This document shows positions 1 through 5,867 of a stretch of 5,912 bases of DNA, one piece after another. A model generated the notes under the pieces. It was not told the DNA's origin and did no database searches. It saw nothing but the letters and a program-made list of their open reading frames with translations. This stretch comes from Candidatus Adiutrix sp. (lineage in GTDB: Bacteria > Desulfobacterota > Desulfarculia > Adiutricales > Adiutricaceae): the NCBI GenBank assembly GCA_031285975.1, contig JAITVE010000131.1, positions 1 to 5,912 on the forward strand. Reading direction: 5' to 3'. A program made the translations under genes and the position numbers. Every line of letters begins with the position of its first letter. The first letter of the stretch is position 1.

Positions 1-131
1 GCCTGGGGGCCGGTGCCGGACGGGCAGCGGGCGCGGGCCTGGGCGCCGGGGCCGGACGGGCAGCGGGCGCGGGCTTGGGAGCCGGTGCCGGACGGGCAGC
101 GGGCGCGGGCTTGGGAGCCGGGGCCGGACGG
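1..131. repeat. 36-bp tandem repeat encoding a Pro/Ala/Arg(Lys) 12-mer
   Basis: Three full 36-bp units (1-36, 37-72, 73-108) and a partial fourth (109 to about 131) are seen; the GACGG core recurs at 19, 55, 91 and 127. Units differ at only a few bases, including the AGG/AAG codon that switches Arg and Lys. The array is in frame inside the leftward lipoprotein gene and lengthens its C-terminal Pro-Ala tail by 12 residues per unit. It probably continues beyond the left edge. Confidence 0.9.
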
Positions 132-637
132 ACTTGCTCGGGGGCCGGGCGAGTCGGACGCTCAGGTCTCACTTGGCCAGCTTCCGGTCGAGGAGGGCGT
201 ACAGGCCGAACCTGTCCCGGCGACGGTTTGGTTGTGGGGATAGGCCGGGCTTCTTCCGGTCTGCTCGGGCGTTCGGGCCGAATTTGACCCGTGTCGCCAG
301 GGCGGCCAGGGCGTTCAGGACGGACGTAACCGGGACGGCCAGGGCGGCTGGGCCGTTCGGGGCGCATCTGGCCTGGCCGGGGCGGCGTCGGCTTTACCAG
401 CAACGGGCGCGAGGGGGGCGGAGGCGGGGCGCTGTCGCCGAAGTCGTAGTAATGATACTCGTAATAGTCGCCCTCGTCATAGTACTCATCGTCGTAGTAC
501 TCGTCATCATAATCGTAGTAACCCGAATCGTAACCATAATAGTCTTCGCCATAGAGATAATATCCGCAACCGGAGGTTGCCAGCGCGGACATGCCCAGCA
601 CGAAGGCTGCCGCCATAGTCATTTTTTTACGCAACAT
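1..637 (-). CDS. Tyr/Asp-rich, Arg-Pro repeat putative lipoprotein (partial, runs off left edge)
   Basis: No known family is recognised. Reading leftward from ATG at 637-635, the frame is open to the window edge (212 codons, no stop). The start is supported by GGAAAGGAG seven bases upstream. Residues 1-23 form a signal peptide (MLRKKMTMAAAFVLGMSALA) ending TSG-Cys24; this is a weak lipobox because -3 is Thr, so signal peptidase I cleavage is also possible. Residues 26-68 are extraordinarily rich in Tyr (18) and Asp/Glu (16), including two DDEYY repeats. A proline run (71-75) follows. Residues 83-170 hold repeats of the form GQ(V/I/M)RPERPxRP, and from about 171 a 12-residue repeat (PAPKPAPAARPA type) continues to the edge. 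It is probably an exported, largely disordered envelope protein. It lies 110 bp downstream of a paralogous lipoprotein gene on the same strand with no terminator between, so co-transcription is likely. The function is unknown. Confidence 0.8.
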   Translation of the reverse strand, partial: MLRKKMTMAAAFVLGMSALATSGCGYYLYGEDYYGYDSGYYDYDDEYYDDEYYDEGDYYEYHYYDFGDSAPPPPPSRPLLVKPTPPRPGQMRPERPSRPGRPGYVRPERPGRPGDTGQIRPERPSRPEEARPIPTTKPSPGQVRPVRPPRPEAGQVRPERPTRPAPEQVRPAPAPKPAPAARPAPAPKPAPAARPAPAPRPAPAARPAPAPR

Positions 638-747
638 AATCCATCTCCTTTCCAACTGGCCCGAAGCCAGCCGGAGGACACAAAAGTTATGGATACCGGC
701 CTGGGCCGATATGAAAGCTGTACGGGGCCGACGAAGCGGGCCGGGCC
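638..747 (-). other. Spacer between the two lipoprotein genes
   Basis: This is 110 bp with no T-run hairpin and no convincing promoter on the - strand. It carries the Shine-Dalgarno of the downstream gene (GGAAAGGAG, about 643-651). The absence of a terminator favours a two-gene transcript. Confidence 0.5.
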
Positions 748-1383
748 CTATTGCCTGCGCTGGCCGGAGCGGCCCTGGCGGACATATTCGCCGCCGGAAC
801 GGCTCGGGCGGCTGGGGCGAACCTGCCCCGCACTCGGGCGCGGACGCTCAGGGCGCACCTGCCCGCCATTTGGGCGGCTGGGCCGGGCCTGCTCCGCTCT
901 CGGGCGGGACGGACGCTCAGGGCGTACCTGCCCGCCGCTGGGGCGGCTCGGGCGGCTGGCCTGAACCTGGCTCACGCTCGGCTGGCTCGGACTCACGGGC
1001 CGGGCTTGGCCTACAGCCGGGCGTTCGGGGCGGCGGTCAGGGCGAATGTCTCCCGAGTTCGGGCGGCCCGGTCGGCGGTCAGGCCGCGCCTCTCCGGCAT
1101 TCAGGCCGGGGCGGCGGGGCCCATCCCAGCCATCGCCGGGCCGGCCCGGGCGGTCGGGGCGAACCACCACCGCCGGACGGTGCGGTCGGCTCGGGCGGTG
1201 ATACACCGGCCTTCTCGGCGGGCGGCGGTAGCGGTAGCCGTCGTAAAAGCCGTAATCATGATAATACAGCCCGTAGGACAAAGGCCGGTGGTGATACCCG
1301 TAGTATCCGTGACAGCCGGAAAGCGTCAGCGCGGGCAGGGCCAAGGCCAGCACCGCCGCGAGAACCATGACTCGGCGCTTCAT
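748..1383 (-). CDS. Tyr/His-rich, Arg-Pro repeat lipoprotein
   Basis: No named family is recognised. The protein has 211 residues. ATG at 1383-1381 is chosen because it begins a classic lipoprotein signal peptide (MKRRVMVLAAVLALALPALT) with the canonical lipobox LSG-Cys24, and because GGAAAGGA lies seven bases upstream. The frame is open upstream to 1569, but that extension precedes the signal peptide and is probably not translated. Residues 25-51 are rich in Tyr, His and Gly (HGYYGYHH, YYHDYGFYDGY). Residues 52-211 are an Arg-Pro repeat tail with units such as GGQVRPERPSRP, GEARPDRRPGRP and GQVRPSRPSR. The mature protein has no Lys at all and is very basic. It should be a membrane-anchored, mostly disordered periplasmic or surface protein; binding to an acidic polymer is only a guess. 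The same layout and Cys24 in the next leftward gene suggest tandem duplication. It ends in TAG. Confidence 0.8.
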   Translation of the reverse strand: MKRRVMVLAAVLALALPALTLSGCHGYYGYHHRPLSYGLYYHDYGFYDGYRYRRPPRRPVYHRPSRPHRPAVVVRPDRPGRPGDGWDGPRRPGLNAGEARPDRRPGRPNSGDIRPDRRPERPAVGQARPVSPSQPSVSQVQASRPSRPSGGQVRPERPSRPRAEQARPSRPNGGQVRPERPRPSAGQVRPSRPSRSGGEYVRQGRSGQRRQ

Positions 1384-1450
1384 AGCACAATCCTTTCCAC
1401 GGTTCAGGGCCGCGAACCTTGAACCGATGGGAGCGTAAAATGTTCTGTTT

Positions 1451-1489
1451 GGGGAAAAACTCCCCAGGCAGGAGGGATGGAGACTCCAT
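1451..1489 (-). other. Two short hairpins in the presumed 5' leader of the lipoprotein operon
   Basis: ATGGA-GAC-TCCAT lies at 1477-1489 and GGGGA-AAAAC-TCCCC at 1451-1465 (+ strand reading). Each stem is 5 bp. If the sigma-54 site is real, the first hairpin would lie at the very 5' end of the transcript and could affect mRNA stability. The stems are short and may be chance. Confidence 0.3.
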
Positions 1490-1501
1490 GCCGTAGTACA
1501 G

Positions 1502-1518
1502 AGCAAAAAAGCGGCCAA
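1502..1518 (-). promoter_or_regulatory. Candidate sigma-54 promoter for the lipoprotein pair
   Basis: On the - strand the 17-mer TTGGCCGCTTTTTTGCT has the GG and GC dinucleotides exactly 10 bases apart and matches TTGGC and TTGCT of the sigma-54 consensus YTGGCACGRNNNTTGCW; the ACGR positions do not match. It would start transcription near 1491, giving a 5' leader of about 108 bases before ATG 1383. This is a motif match only: no activator site was identified, and a chance match is possible. Confidence 0.4.
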
Positions 1519-1625
1519 ACCATAATCCGGCGGACGGAACGCGCCAAACCATTCACCCGCAAGCCCCAAAGCCTGGCAGCCGCTACTGATGCCTCCAATG
1601 GAGGGCTCCGGCGGCTGTATACAAA

Positions 1626-1641
1626 TTACCCGCTTGGGTAA
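1626..1641 (-). terminator. Weak intrinsic-terminator-like hairpin after the YciO-family gene
   Basis: The 6-bp stem TTACCC/GGGTAA with loop GCTT sits 27 bases beyond the TAA stop of the leftward gene. The following - strand sequence is only TTG-containing AT-rich DNA, not a proper T-run, so termination would be weak. Confidence 0.35.
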
Positions 1642-1667
1642 AATTCACGCAGCCCGGTGGGCGCGCC

Positions 1668-2270
1668 TTAGACCGGCCAGGGGCCGAGGCCTTCGCGCAG
1701 CACCTCGGGCTCGTCGTCAATCAGCGACACAATGGTCGAGGGCTGCCCGGCCACCGGCCCGCCGTCGATAATGGCCTCCACCTGGTTTTTGAACAGGTCG
1801 GCGAAATCCTCGGCGGCGGTGGGCACAGGCTGGCCCTCCAGCCCGGCGGAGGTGTTGATGATGGGGCGGCCCAGGGCGGTCACCAGCCCCAGGGCGATGG
1901 GGTGGTTCGGCACCCGGATGCCGCACTCGTGCCGCTTGGTCAGCATCAGCTGGGGCACCAGCTTGGTGCCGTCGAGAATAAAGGTGTACGGCCCCGGCAG
2001 CAGCCGCCGCATGGTGCGGTAGGCGAAGTTGGAGACCTTGGCGTATTCGGCGATGTTGGTCAAATCAGCGCAGACAAAGCTGAACGGGCTCTTGGGGTTG
2101 CGCTGCTTCAGCCGGTAGACTTTCTCGATGGCCTTCTTGTTGGTCAAGTCGCAGCCCAGGCCGTACTGCGTGTCGGTGGGGTAGATGACCAGCCCGCCGC
2201 TCTGCACTATTTCAGCCACCTTGGCCAGCAGCCGCCCCTGGGGGTTGTCGGGATTTATGGATATTATCAT
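1668..2270 (-). CDS. yciO: YciO/YrdC/Sua5-family protein (threonylcarbamoyl-AMP synthase-like)
   Basis: The protein has 200 residues, the usual length for YciO. YrdC-fold proteins bind nucleotide and RNA; TsaC/Sua5 members make threonylcarbamoyl-AMP for tRNA t6A37, while the exact role of the YciO branch is less settled. Visible marks are the N-terminal HPDNPQ-like segment (NPDNPQGRLL, 6-15), YPTDTQYGLGCDL (30-42), the KQRNPKSPFSF region (55-65), LLPGPYTFIL (90-99), CGIRVPNHPIA (116-126), INTSAGLEG (138-146) and VLREGLG (190-196). The N-terminal NPDNPQxRL favours YciO over TsaC. ATG at 2270-2268 is preferred (GGAG nine bases upstream); an in-frame TTG at 2297 would add nine residues but lacks support. 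The second Asn of the classic SxN motif appears to be Gly here, so t6A activity should not be assumed. It stands alone, divergent from the porin. Confidence 0.88.
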   Translation of the reverse strand: MIISINPDNPQGRLLAKVAEIVQSGGLVIYPTDTQYGLGCDLTNKKAIEKVYRLKQRNPKSPFSFVCADLTNIAEYAKVSNFAYRTMRRLLPGPYTFILDGTKLVPQLMLTKRHECGIRVPNHPIALGLVTALGRPIINTSAGLEGQPVPTAAEDFADLFKNQVEAIIDGGPVAGQPSTIVSLIDDEPEVLREGLGPWPV

Positions 2271-2315
2271 GAGCTTCCGCTCCCTCGTTGTTTTCAAAAT
2301 ATGCTCAACTGTACC

Positions 2316-2324
2316 AGTATAACA
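2316..2324 (-). promoter_or_regulatory. Extended -10 promoter for the YciO-family gene
   Basis: The - strand TGTTATACT is an extended -10 (TGN-TATACT). No good -35 is present 17 bases upstream, which fits the extended -10 class. The predicted start near 2308 leaves about 38 bases of leader. Confidence 0.5.
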
Positions 2325-2398
2325 AATTTATCGCCGACAGCGGAATATTTTCCCATCGGGAGCAATTTCATTGATAAAACGTCATGCGCTTACTCTCA

Positions 2399-2436
2399 CC
2401 CGCCGTCATACCGGCCTTCGCCGGTATGACGGCGGG
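2399..2436. repeat. Perfect REP-like palindrome (17-bp arms, CTTC loop)
   Basis: The arms at 2399-2415 and 2420-2436 are exactly complementary, with core GTCATACCGGC...GCCGGTATGAC. It lies between two divergent promoters, so it terminates neither flanking gene. GTCATxCC...GGxATGAC palindromes are a common dispersed intergenic class in many proteobacteria. A related copy occurs at 4511-4536. Confidence 0.85.
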
Positions 2437-2496
2437 GAGGCACAAAAGGCGGCAGAAGCAGGGTGATTTTTTCAAATGAGGTTGCCCTGGGGCGGC

Positions 2497-2525
2497 TTGT
2501 AAAATTCGTCTTTTGGGCGTAAAAT
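2497..2525 (+). promoter_or_regulatory. Sigma-70-type promoter of the porin gene
   Basis: TTGTAA (2497-2502) and TAAAAT (2520-2525) are separated by exactly 17 bases. The predicted start near 2532 gives a leader of about 53 bases to ATG 2585, with AAGGAG at 2573-2578 as ribosome binding site. Confidence 0.6.
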
Positions 2526-2584
2526 CAAACGGTATTCGGTGGAGAATAGGCGCTTCACAGGATACCCACTACAAGGAGAACAAG

Positions 2585-4201
2585 ATGAAAACAGCCCTCG
2601 TTATGGCTTTGGGCGCCGTGATGGCGGCTGGGTCGGCCGCTCCCGCGTCCGCCGCCAGCCAGATTGATTTTTCCGGCTATTACGACGTGTACTTCATGAA
2701 CGACGTGAATTTAGGCAAACACGCGGGCGGCCCGGCCTTTACCGATTCCTTCCTCGGGCACCGCCTGAATATCGACCTGGTGTTCCGGGCCACCGATGAA
2801 ATATCCGTCCACTGGCGGCTGCGGGCCCCGGATTTCAAGCGTTTTGGCAACACGGCCTATTCCGCTAACGATGGCCAGGGCCGCACCGTCATGGTCACCC
2901 ACCACATTTACGGGCAAATTGACCAGGCTTGGGGCACCCTCCGCATCGGGCAGATTGACGACGCTTTCGACTCCTACGGCCTCGGCTCCCTGGGCTACTC
3001 CCCGGCCACGGATCCGGCCTGGACGAACCGCAGCCCCTTTGACAGCGGCGGGCGCATCGACGGTCTCCGCTACAACCGCACCTGGGACAACGGTTTCGGC
3101 CTCACCGCCCAGTACCAGAAGGTCGATAACAACGACCAAATGGGTCTGGCCAACCCTGCCAACGCGAGTTCCGACCAGGACTTTGACCGCTTCATCATCG
3201 AACCTACCTATGAATGGGAAGGCGGCGGCGCGGCCCTGGGGCTCCGCTACGACCGCAACGCCGCCCTCAACGAGGGGAGCTACTGGGGCGCTCAAAACGC
3301 CTGGTACGTCAACCCGGCCGTGATGCACAGTTGGGGCAACTTCAGCCTGCACTTTGAAGGCATGTACGGCCGCAGCAAAGAAGAAGGCCTTAATGGCTAC
3401 GATGACATTAAATATGACGGTTACGGCCTTTACCTGGACGCGGACTACAACTACGGCCCCGGCAACGTGACCCTGGCCGGGTGGTGGGTTTCCGGCAACA
3501 GCGTTCATGATGATTATGATGAGACCGGCCACGGCTTACTCGGCATTGACGACGGCAATTTCTATCCCCTGTTGGTGGCCTATAACGGCAACGCCAGCGG
3601 CTGAGGCCGGGAAAGCGACGGCGCCGTCAGTATGGCCAACAACGGCTGGAATACGTTTATCGACGAAGCCTTTTTCGCCTTTATCTTTGACCCCAGCGCC
3701 AGCTTCCTGAATGACGGCTCCGGCGCTTTCAGAACCGAGTTTGAAGCCTTTGGGTACGGCGCCGTAGCCGGTATGAAGTACGGCGCAGTCGTTAACCCCG
3801 TCAATGCGGACAGCGCCAACCATTGGGCCCTGGCCTTGACCGGCAACCATGCCTTCACCGACGATATCGCCATGCACTACGGCCTGGCCTACCTGGCCCT
3901 GAACGAGCCCGCCTACACAGTGGCCACCGCTGGGCGGCTTACTGGCGGCATTCTGGAGGCCGGTTCCCTGCGTTATACCGACCAGGAAAAAGACCTGGGC
4001 ATTGAAGCCGACCTGAGCTTCTCCTTCCAGTTGCTGGACAACCTGCAATTCGTGACCTCCTTCGGCTACATGTTCAACGGCGACGCCTTCAAGTCCCTGC
4101 GCGGCTACACCTATAACAACGCCACCGGCGAAGTCAATGCCGTCTGGGATGCTCCCGACGACAGCTATGTGTGGTACAACACCCTGAGCTTTTCGTTCTA
4201 A
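2585..4201 (+). pseudogene. Outer-membrane beta-barrel porin, interrupted by an in-frame TGA
   Basis: This is one continuous frame of 538 codons plus TAA, broken only by TGA at codon 340 (3602-3604). ATG 2585 has AAGGAG six bases upstream and begins a signal peptide (MKTALVMALGAVMAAGSAAP...) probably cleaved after ASA at residue 23. The mature protein starts near SQIDFSGYYDVYF. The rest shows the alternating Tyr/Gly/Asn/Asp-rich pattern of barrel strands and loops, for example LRIGQIDDAFDSYG, LGLRYDRNAAL and YGLYLDADYNYGPG. After the TGA, 198 residues continue without frameshift and end YNTLSFSF, the terminal-Phe signature read by the BAM machinery. It resembles the homotrimeric porins of Desulfovibrio-type bacteria, but the exact family is inferred. 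A product stopping at residue 339 would lack the last third and the C-terminal signal, so it should not assemble. A recent nonsense mutation, a sequencing error or readthrough are all possible. A strong terminator follows, so the gene is monocistronic. Confidence 0.8.
3602..3604 (+). other. In-frame TGA inside the porin frame
   Basis: The context reads Tyr-Asn-Gly-Asn-Ala-Ser-Gly-TGA-Gly-Arg-Glu-Ser-Asp-Gly. One base change from TGG (Trp), CGA (Arg) or GGA (Gly) would create it. The small dyad GACGGCGCCGTC at 3617-3628 lies downstream. The next ATG (3632) has no Shine-Dalgarno, so independent re-initiation is not supported. Confidence 0.9.
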
Positions 4202-4232
4202 ACCATTAGAATCCGAGGGTATTATTGTCCTG

Positions 4233-4263
4233 CCCCGGCCAGCCGCACGCTGGCCGGGGTTTT
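4233..4263 (+). terminator. Strong intrinsic terminator of the porin gene
   Basis: An 11-bp perfect stem, CCCCGGCCAGC (4233-4243) with GCTGGCCGGGG (4249-4259), has loop CGCAC and is followed by TTTT then AT-rich sequence. It begins about 32 bases after the TAA stop. Confidence 0.9.
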
Positions 4264-4300
4264 ATATAGTGGCTTCGCGCTAAGATTCTGGAATTAGTAT

Positions 4301-4495
4301 GGGGCTCTGCCCCAAGCCCCGCCAGAGAGGGCTTTACGCGAAGCCCTCTCTGGACTCTCCGCACGCCAGGGGCTGCGCGCCCCTGGACCTGCGTGTCGGC
4401 TAGTGAAGCTGTGACGACCGTGTAGCGGCACCACAACTCGCCTGAACGGCTCAGACAAGTGGCGCCGCGCCTGCGGCGGGGCAGAGCCGCCCCGC
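4301..4495. repeat. Cluster of GC-rich hairpins (probable dispersed noncoding repeat)
   Basis: Four separate stem-loops occur in under 200 bp: GGGGC-TCT-GCCCC (4301-4313); a perfect 13-bp stem with arms 4322-4334 and 4341-4353 and loop TACGCG; CCAGGGGC-TGCGC-GCCCCTGG (4366-4386), with an outer CACGC/GCGTG pair at 4362-4366 and 4391-4395; and GCGGGGC-AGAGCC-GCCCCGC (4476-4495). No coding sequence is credible here. The GGGGCTCTGCCCC-AAGCCCCGCC style is familiar from dispersed intergenic repeats in high-GC proteobacteria. It lies after the porin terminator, so it is not needed for termination. Confidence 0.7.
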
Positions 4496-4510
4496 TGCCT
4501 CCCCCCAATT

Positions 4511-4536
4511 GTCATTCCAGCAAAGGCCGGAATGAC
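4511..4536. repeat. Imperfect REP-like palindrome, second copy
   Basis: GTCATTCC...GGAATGAC forms an imperfect hairpin. Its reverse complement aligns with the core of the palindrome at 2407-2430, differing at four positions. One pair of differences (A/T swapped for T/A) preserves base pairing. Confidence 0.75.
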
Positions 4537-4574
4537 GGCGGATGAGACCGATCTTTGAGGGGAGAGCTTTTTCA

Positions 4575-4606
4575 TGAAGTCGCCTTGATTTTCCCGTTTG
4601 ACTTCA
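4575..4606. promoter_or_regulatory. Inverted repeat TGAAGTC-N18-GACTTCA at the acetyltransferase promoter
   Basis: The 7-bp arms lie at 4575-4581 and 4600-4606. The right arm overlaps the candidate -35. It could be an operator for a dimeric regulator; there is no independent evidence, and a 7-bp dyad can arise by chance. Confidence 0.3.
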
Positions 4607-4626
4607 CAAATCAGAGCGATTACTAT
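4598..4626 (+). promoter_or_regulatory. Sigma-70-type promoter of the serine acetyltransferase gene
   Basis: TTGACT (4598-4603) and TACTAT (4621-4626) are spaced 17 bases apart. The predicted start is near 4633, and GGAGG at 4651-4655 lies 12 bases before ATG 4668, a slightly long spacing. Confidence 0.5.
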
Positions 4627-4667
4627 AAGAAATCAGTTGCCATATCAGGCGGAGGTCTCCACAGCCC

Positions 4668-5735
4668 ATGTCGTCTTCCAAAAAACAGCCGAGTCCCGAA
4701 AAGGCCCCGCGCAGCCGCCGGGCGGCCCGTCCCGGCCTCATCCAGCCCGCGTCAATCTTTTGCGGGCCCCGGCCCCAAACCCAGGCGGTCAAGCGCCGCG
4801 ACGCCGCCCCGGTTCTGAGCCGCACGGTCAAGGAACTGCTCGGGCTCCGCAAGAGCCTGGCGGGCCTGGAGCATGTCAGCCAGGTGGCCACGCCGTCCTT
4901 CGTGGCCGCCAAAGACCTCATCAAGCTGGCCCAGCAGCTGCTCTTCCCCGGCTTTTTTTCGCCGCGCCCGGTGACCGAGCTCAACATCGACCACCACACC
5001 GGCCAGATTCTCTATGTTTTTTACGACCAACTGAGCCGCGAAATTGCCGCCGCCATCCGCCACGACTGCCACCGCTACCACCACGACTGCTCTGACTGCC
5101 AGGAGCGCGGCTGGAACATCGCCCTGGAAGTGGTGGAAAACCTCCCCGCCCTGCGAGAGCTTCTGGCCACCGATGTGGCCGCTGCCATGGAGGGCGACCC
5201 CGCCGCCGGGGATCACGCCGACCAGGTGATCTTTTGCTATCCGGGCCTCTTCGCCATGATGGTGCAGCGCCTGGCCCACGAACTCTACCGCCGCCAGGTG
5301 CCCTTCCTGCCGCGCATTCTCACGGAATACGCCCACGGCAAAACCGGCATCGACATCCACCCCGGCGCGGAAATCGGCCCCAACTTCTTCATCGACCACG
5401 GCACGGGCGTGGTGATTGGCGAAACCACCCGCATCGGGGCCGGGGTGCGCCTCTACCAGGGCGTGACCCTGGGGGCCCTGTCGCTCCCCCGCGACGCCGG
5501 GGCCAAGCTCCACGGCCTCAAACGCCACCCCACCCTGGAAGATAACGTCATTGTCTACGCCGGGGCCACCATTTTGGGCGGCGAGACGGTCATCGGCGCG
5601 GGTTCGGTCATCGGCGGCAACGTCTGGCTCACTGAAAGCGTGCCGCCAAACACCAAAGTCCTGATAAAAAACCCGGAACTGCTGCTCATCAACGGGCACT
5701 CGAAAATGCCCGCCAAGTCAAAGAAAATTGAGTAA
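4668..5735 (+). CDS. cysE: Serine O-acetyltransferase, EpsC type
   Basis: The protein has 355 residues. It transfers acetyl from acetyl-CoA to L-serine, giving O-acetylserine, the carbon skeleton for cysteine made by CysK/CysM in the cytoplasm. The N-terminal 90 residues are basic and variable. A helical domain follows (about 95-225: [51 protein letters not shown]). The left-handed beta-helix of hexapeptide repeats starts at [11 protein letters not shown] (227-237). Residues matching the CysE active site are Asp229, His244 (in IDHGTG) and His287 (in KRHP). VIGET (249-253), YQGVTLGA (263-270) and [12 protein letters not shown] (317-328) are typical of the EpsC branch. Residues 132-144 hold a His/Cys cluster (H132, C134, H135, H138, H139, C141, C144). 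No CysK gene is adjacent within the window. All key residues are present, so it should be active. The alternative symbol is epsC. Confidence 0.93.
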   Translation: MSSSKKQPSPEKAPRSRRAARPGLIQPASIFCGPRPQTQAVKRRDAAPVLSRTVKELLGLRKSLAGLEHVSQVATPSFVAAKDLIKLAQQLLFPGFFSPRPVTELNIDHHTGQILYVFYDQLSREIAAAIRHDCHRYHHDCSDCQERGWNIALEVVENLPALRELLATDVAAAMEGDPAAGDHADQVIFCYPGLFAMMVQRLAHELYRRQVPFLPRILTEYAHGKTGIDIHPGAEIGPNFFIDHGTGVVIGETTRIGAGVRLYQGVTLGALSLPRDAGAKLHGLKRHPTLEDNVIVYAGATILGGETVIGAGSVIGGNVWLTESVPPNTKVLIKNPELLLINGHSKMPAKSKKIE

Positions 5736-5867
5736 CTATTCAGCCGTCATCTTGTTGAATGTGATGAAGTTTGGCAATTTACCACTGAAGAGGAGTTCTA
5801 GATAGTGCCGTCAATAGATTATAAATATGTTATACTGCGAGCAGGTTGAACTTGAAAGGAGAATCAA
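5736..5867. other. AT-richer junction containing the probable left end of an insertion sequence
   Basis: Base composition drops visibly in GC straight after the acetyltransferase stop, and no terminator hairpin for that gene is seen. An extended -10 for the transposase (TGTTATACT, 5828-5836) and its AGGAG (5857-5861) lie here. The exact IS end and target duplication cannot be fixed without the right end. Confidence 0.5.

Larger units (their letters stand above)
1384..1667. other. 284-bp noncoding gap between YciO-family and lipoprotein genes
   Basis: No credible gene is seen. The region holds the hairpin at 1626-1641 and the candidate sigma-54 promoter and leader hairpins listed separately. 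A further small inverted repeat, CCTCC-AAT-GGAGG, is near 1592-1604. Open frames crossing it lack ribosome binding sites or family similarity. Confidence 0.5.

Noticed and set aside
134..964. Long + strand ORF with a hydrophobic Val/Ile run that looks membrane-spanning
   Set aside because: It is the antisense shadow of the leftward lipoprotein: Tyr and Asp codons read backward give Val and Ile. It has no ribosome site and spans the gap between the two real genes.
1384..1569. 62-residue N-terminal extension of the upstream lipoprotein
   Set aside because: The signal peptide with a canonical lipobox and a Shine-Dalgarno start at 1383; the extension would bury the signal sequence.
2271..2297. 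TTG start nine residues upstream for the YciO-family gene
   Set aside because: ATG 2270 has a better-placed GGAG and matches the usual family start close to the NPDNPQ motif.
2711..3532. Long - strand ORF opposite the porin
   Set aside because: High-GC antisense shadow, low-complexity Val/Ala/Gly content, no signal or ribosome site; the + strand protein is clearly the real one.
3605..3636. Selenocysteine insertion element after the porin TGA
   Set aside because: Only a short self-complementary dyad is seen, without a convincing bSECIS stem and loop, and no porin is known to be a selenoprotein; kept only as something to test.
4206..4575. Two - strand ORFs over the hairpin cluster
   Set aside because: Their sequences (VIPAFAGMT and similar) are the usual translation of REP-like palindromes and GC-rich repeats, not a protein family.
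4752..5699. Long - strand ORF opposite the serine acetyltransferase
   Set aside because: Antisense shadow of a clearly recognisable enzyme.
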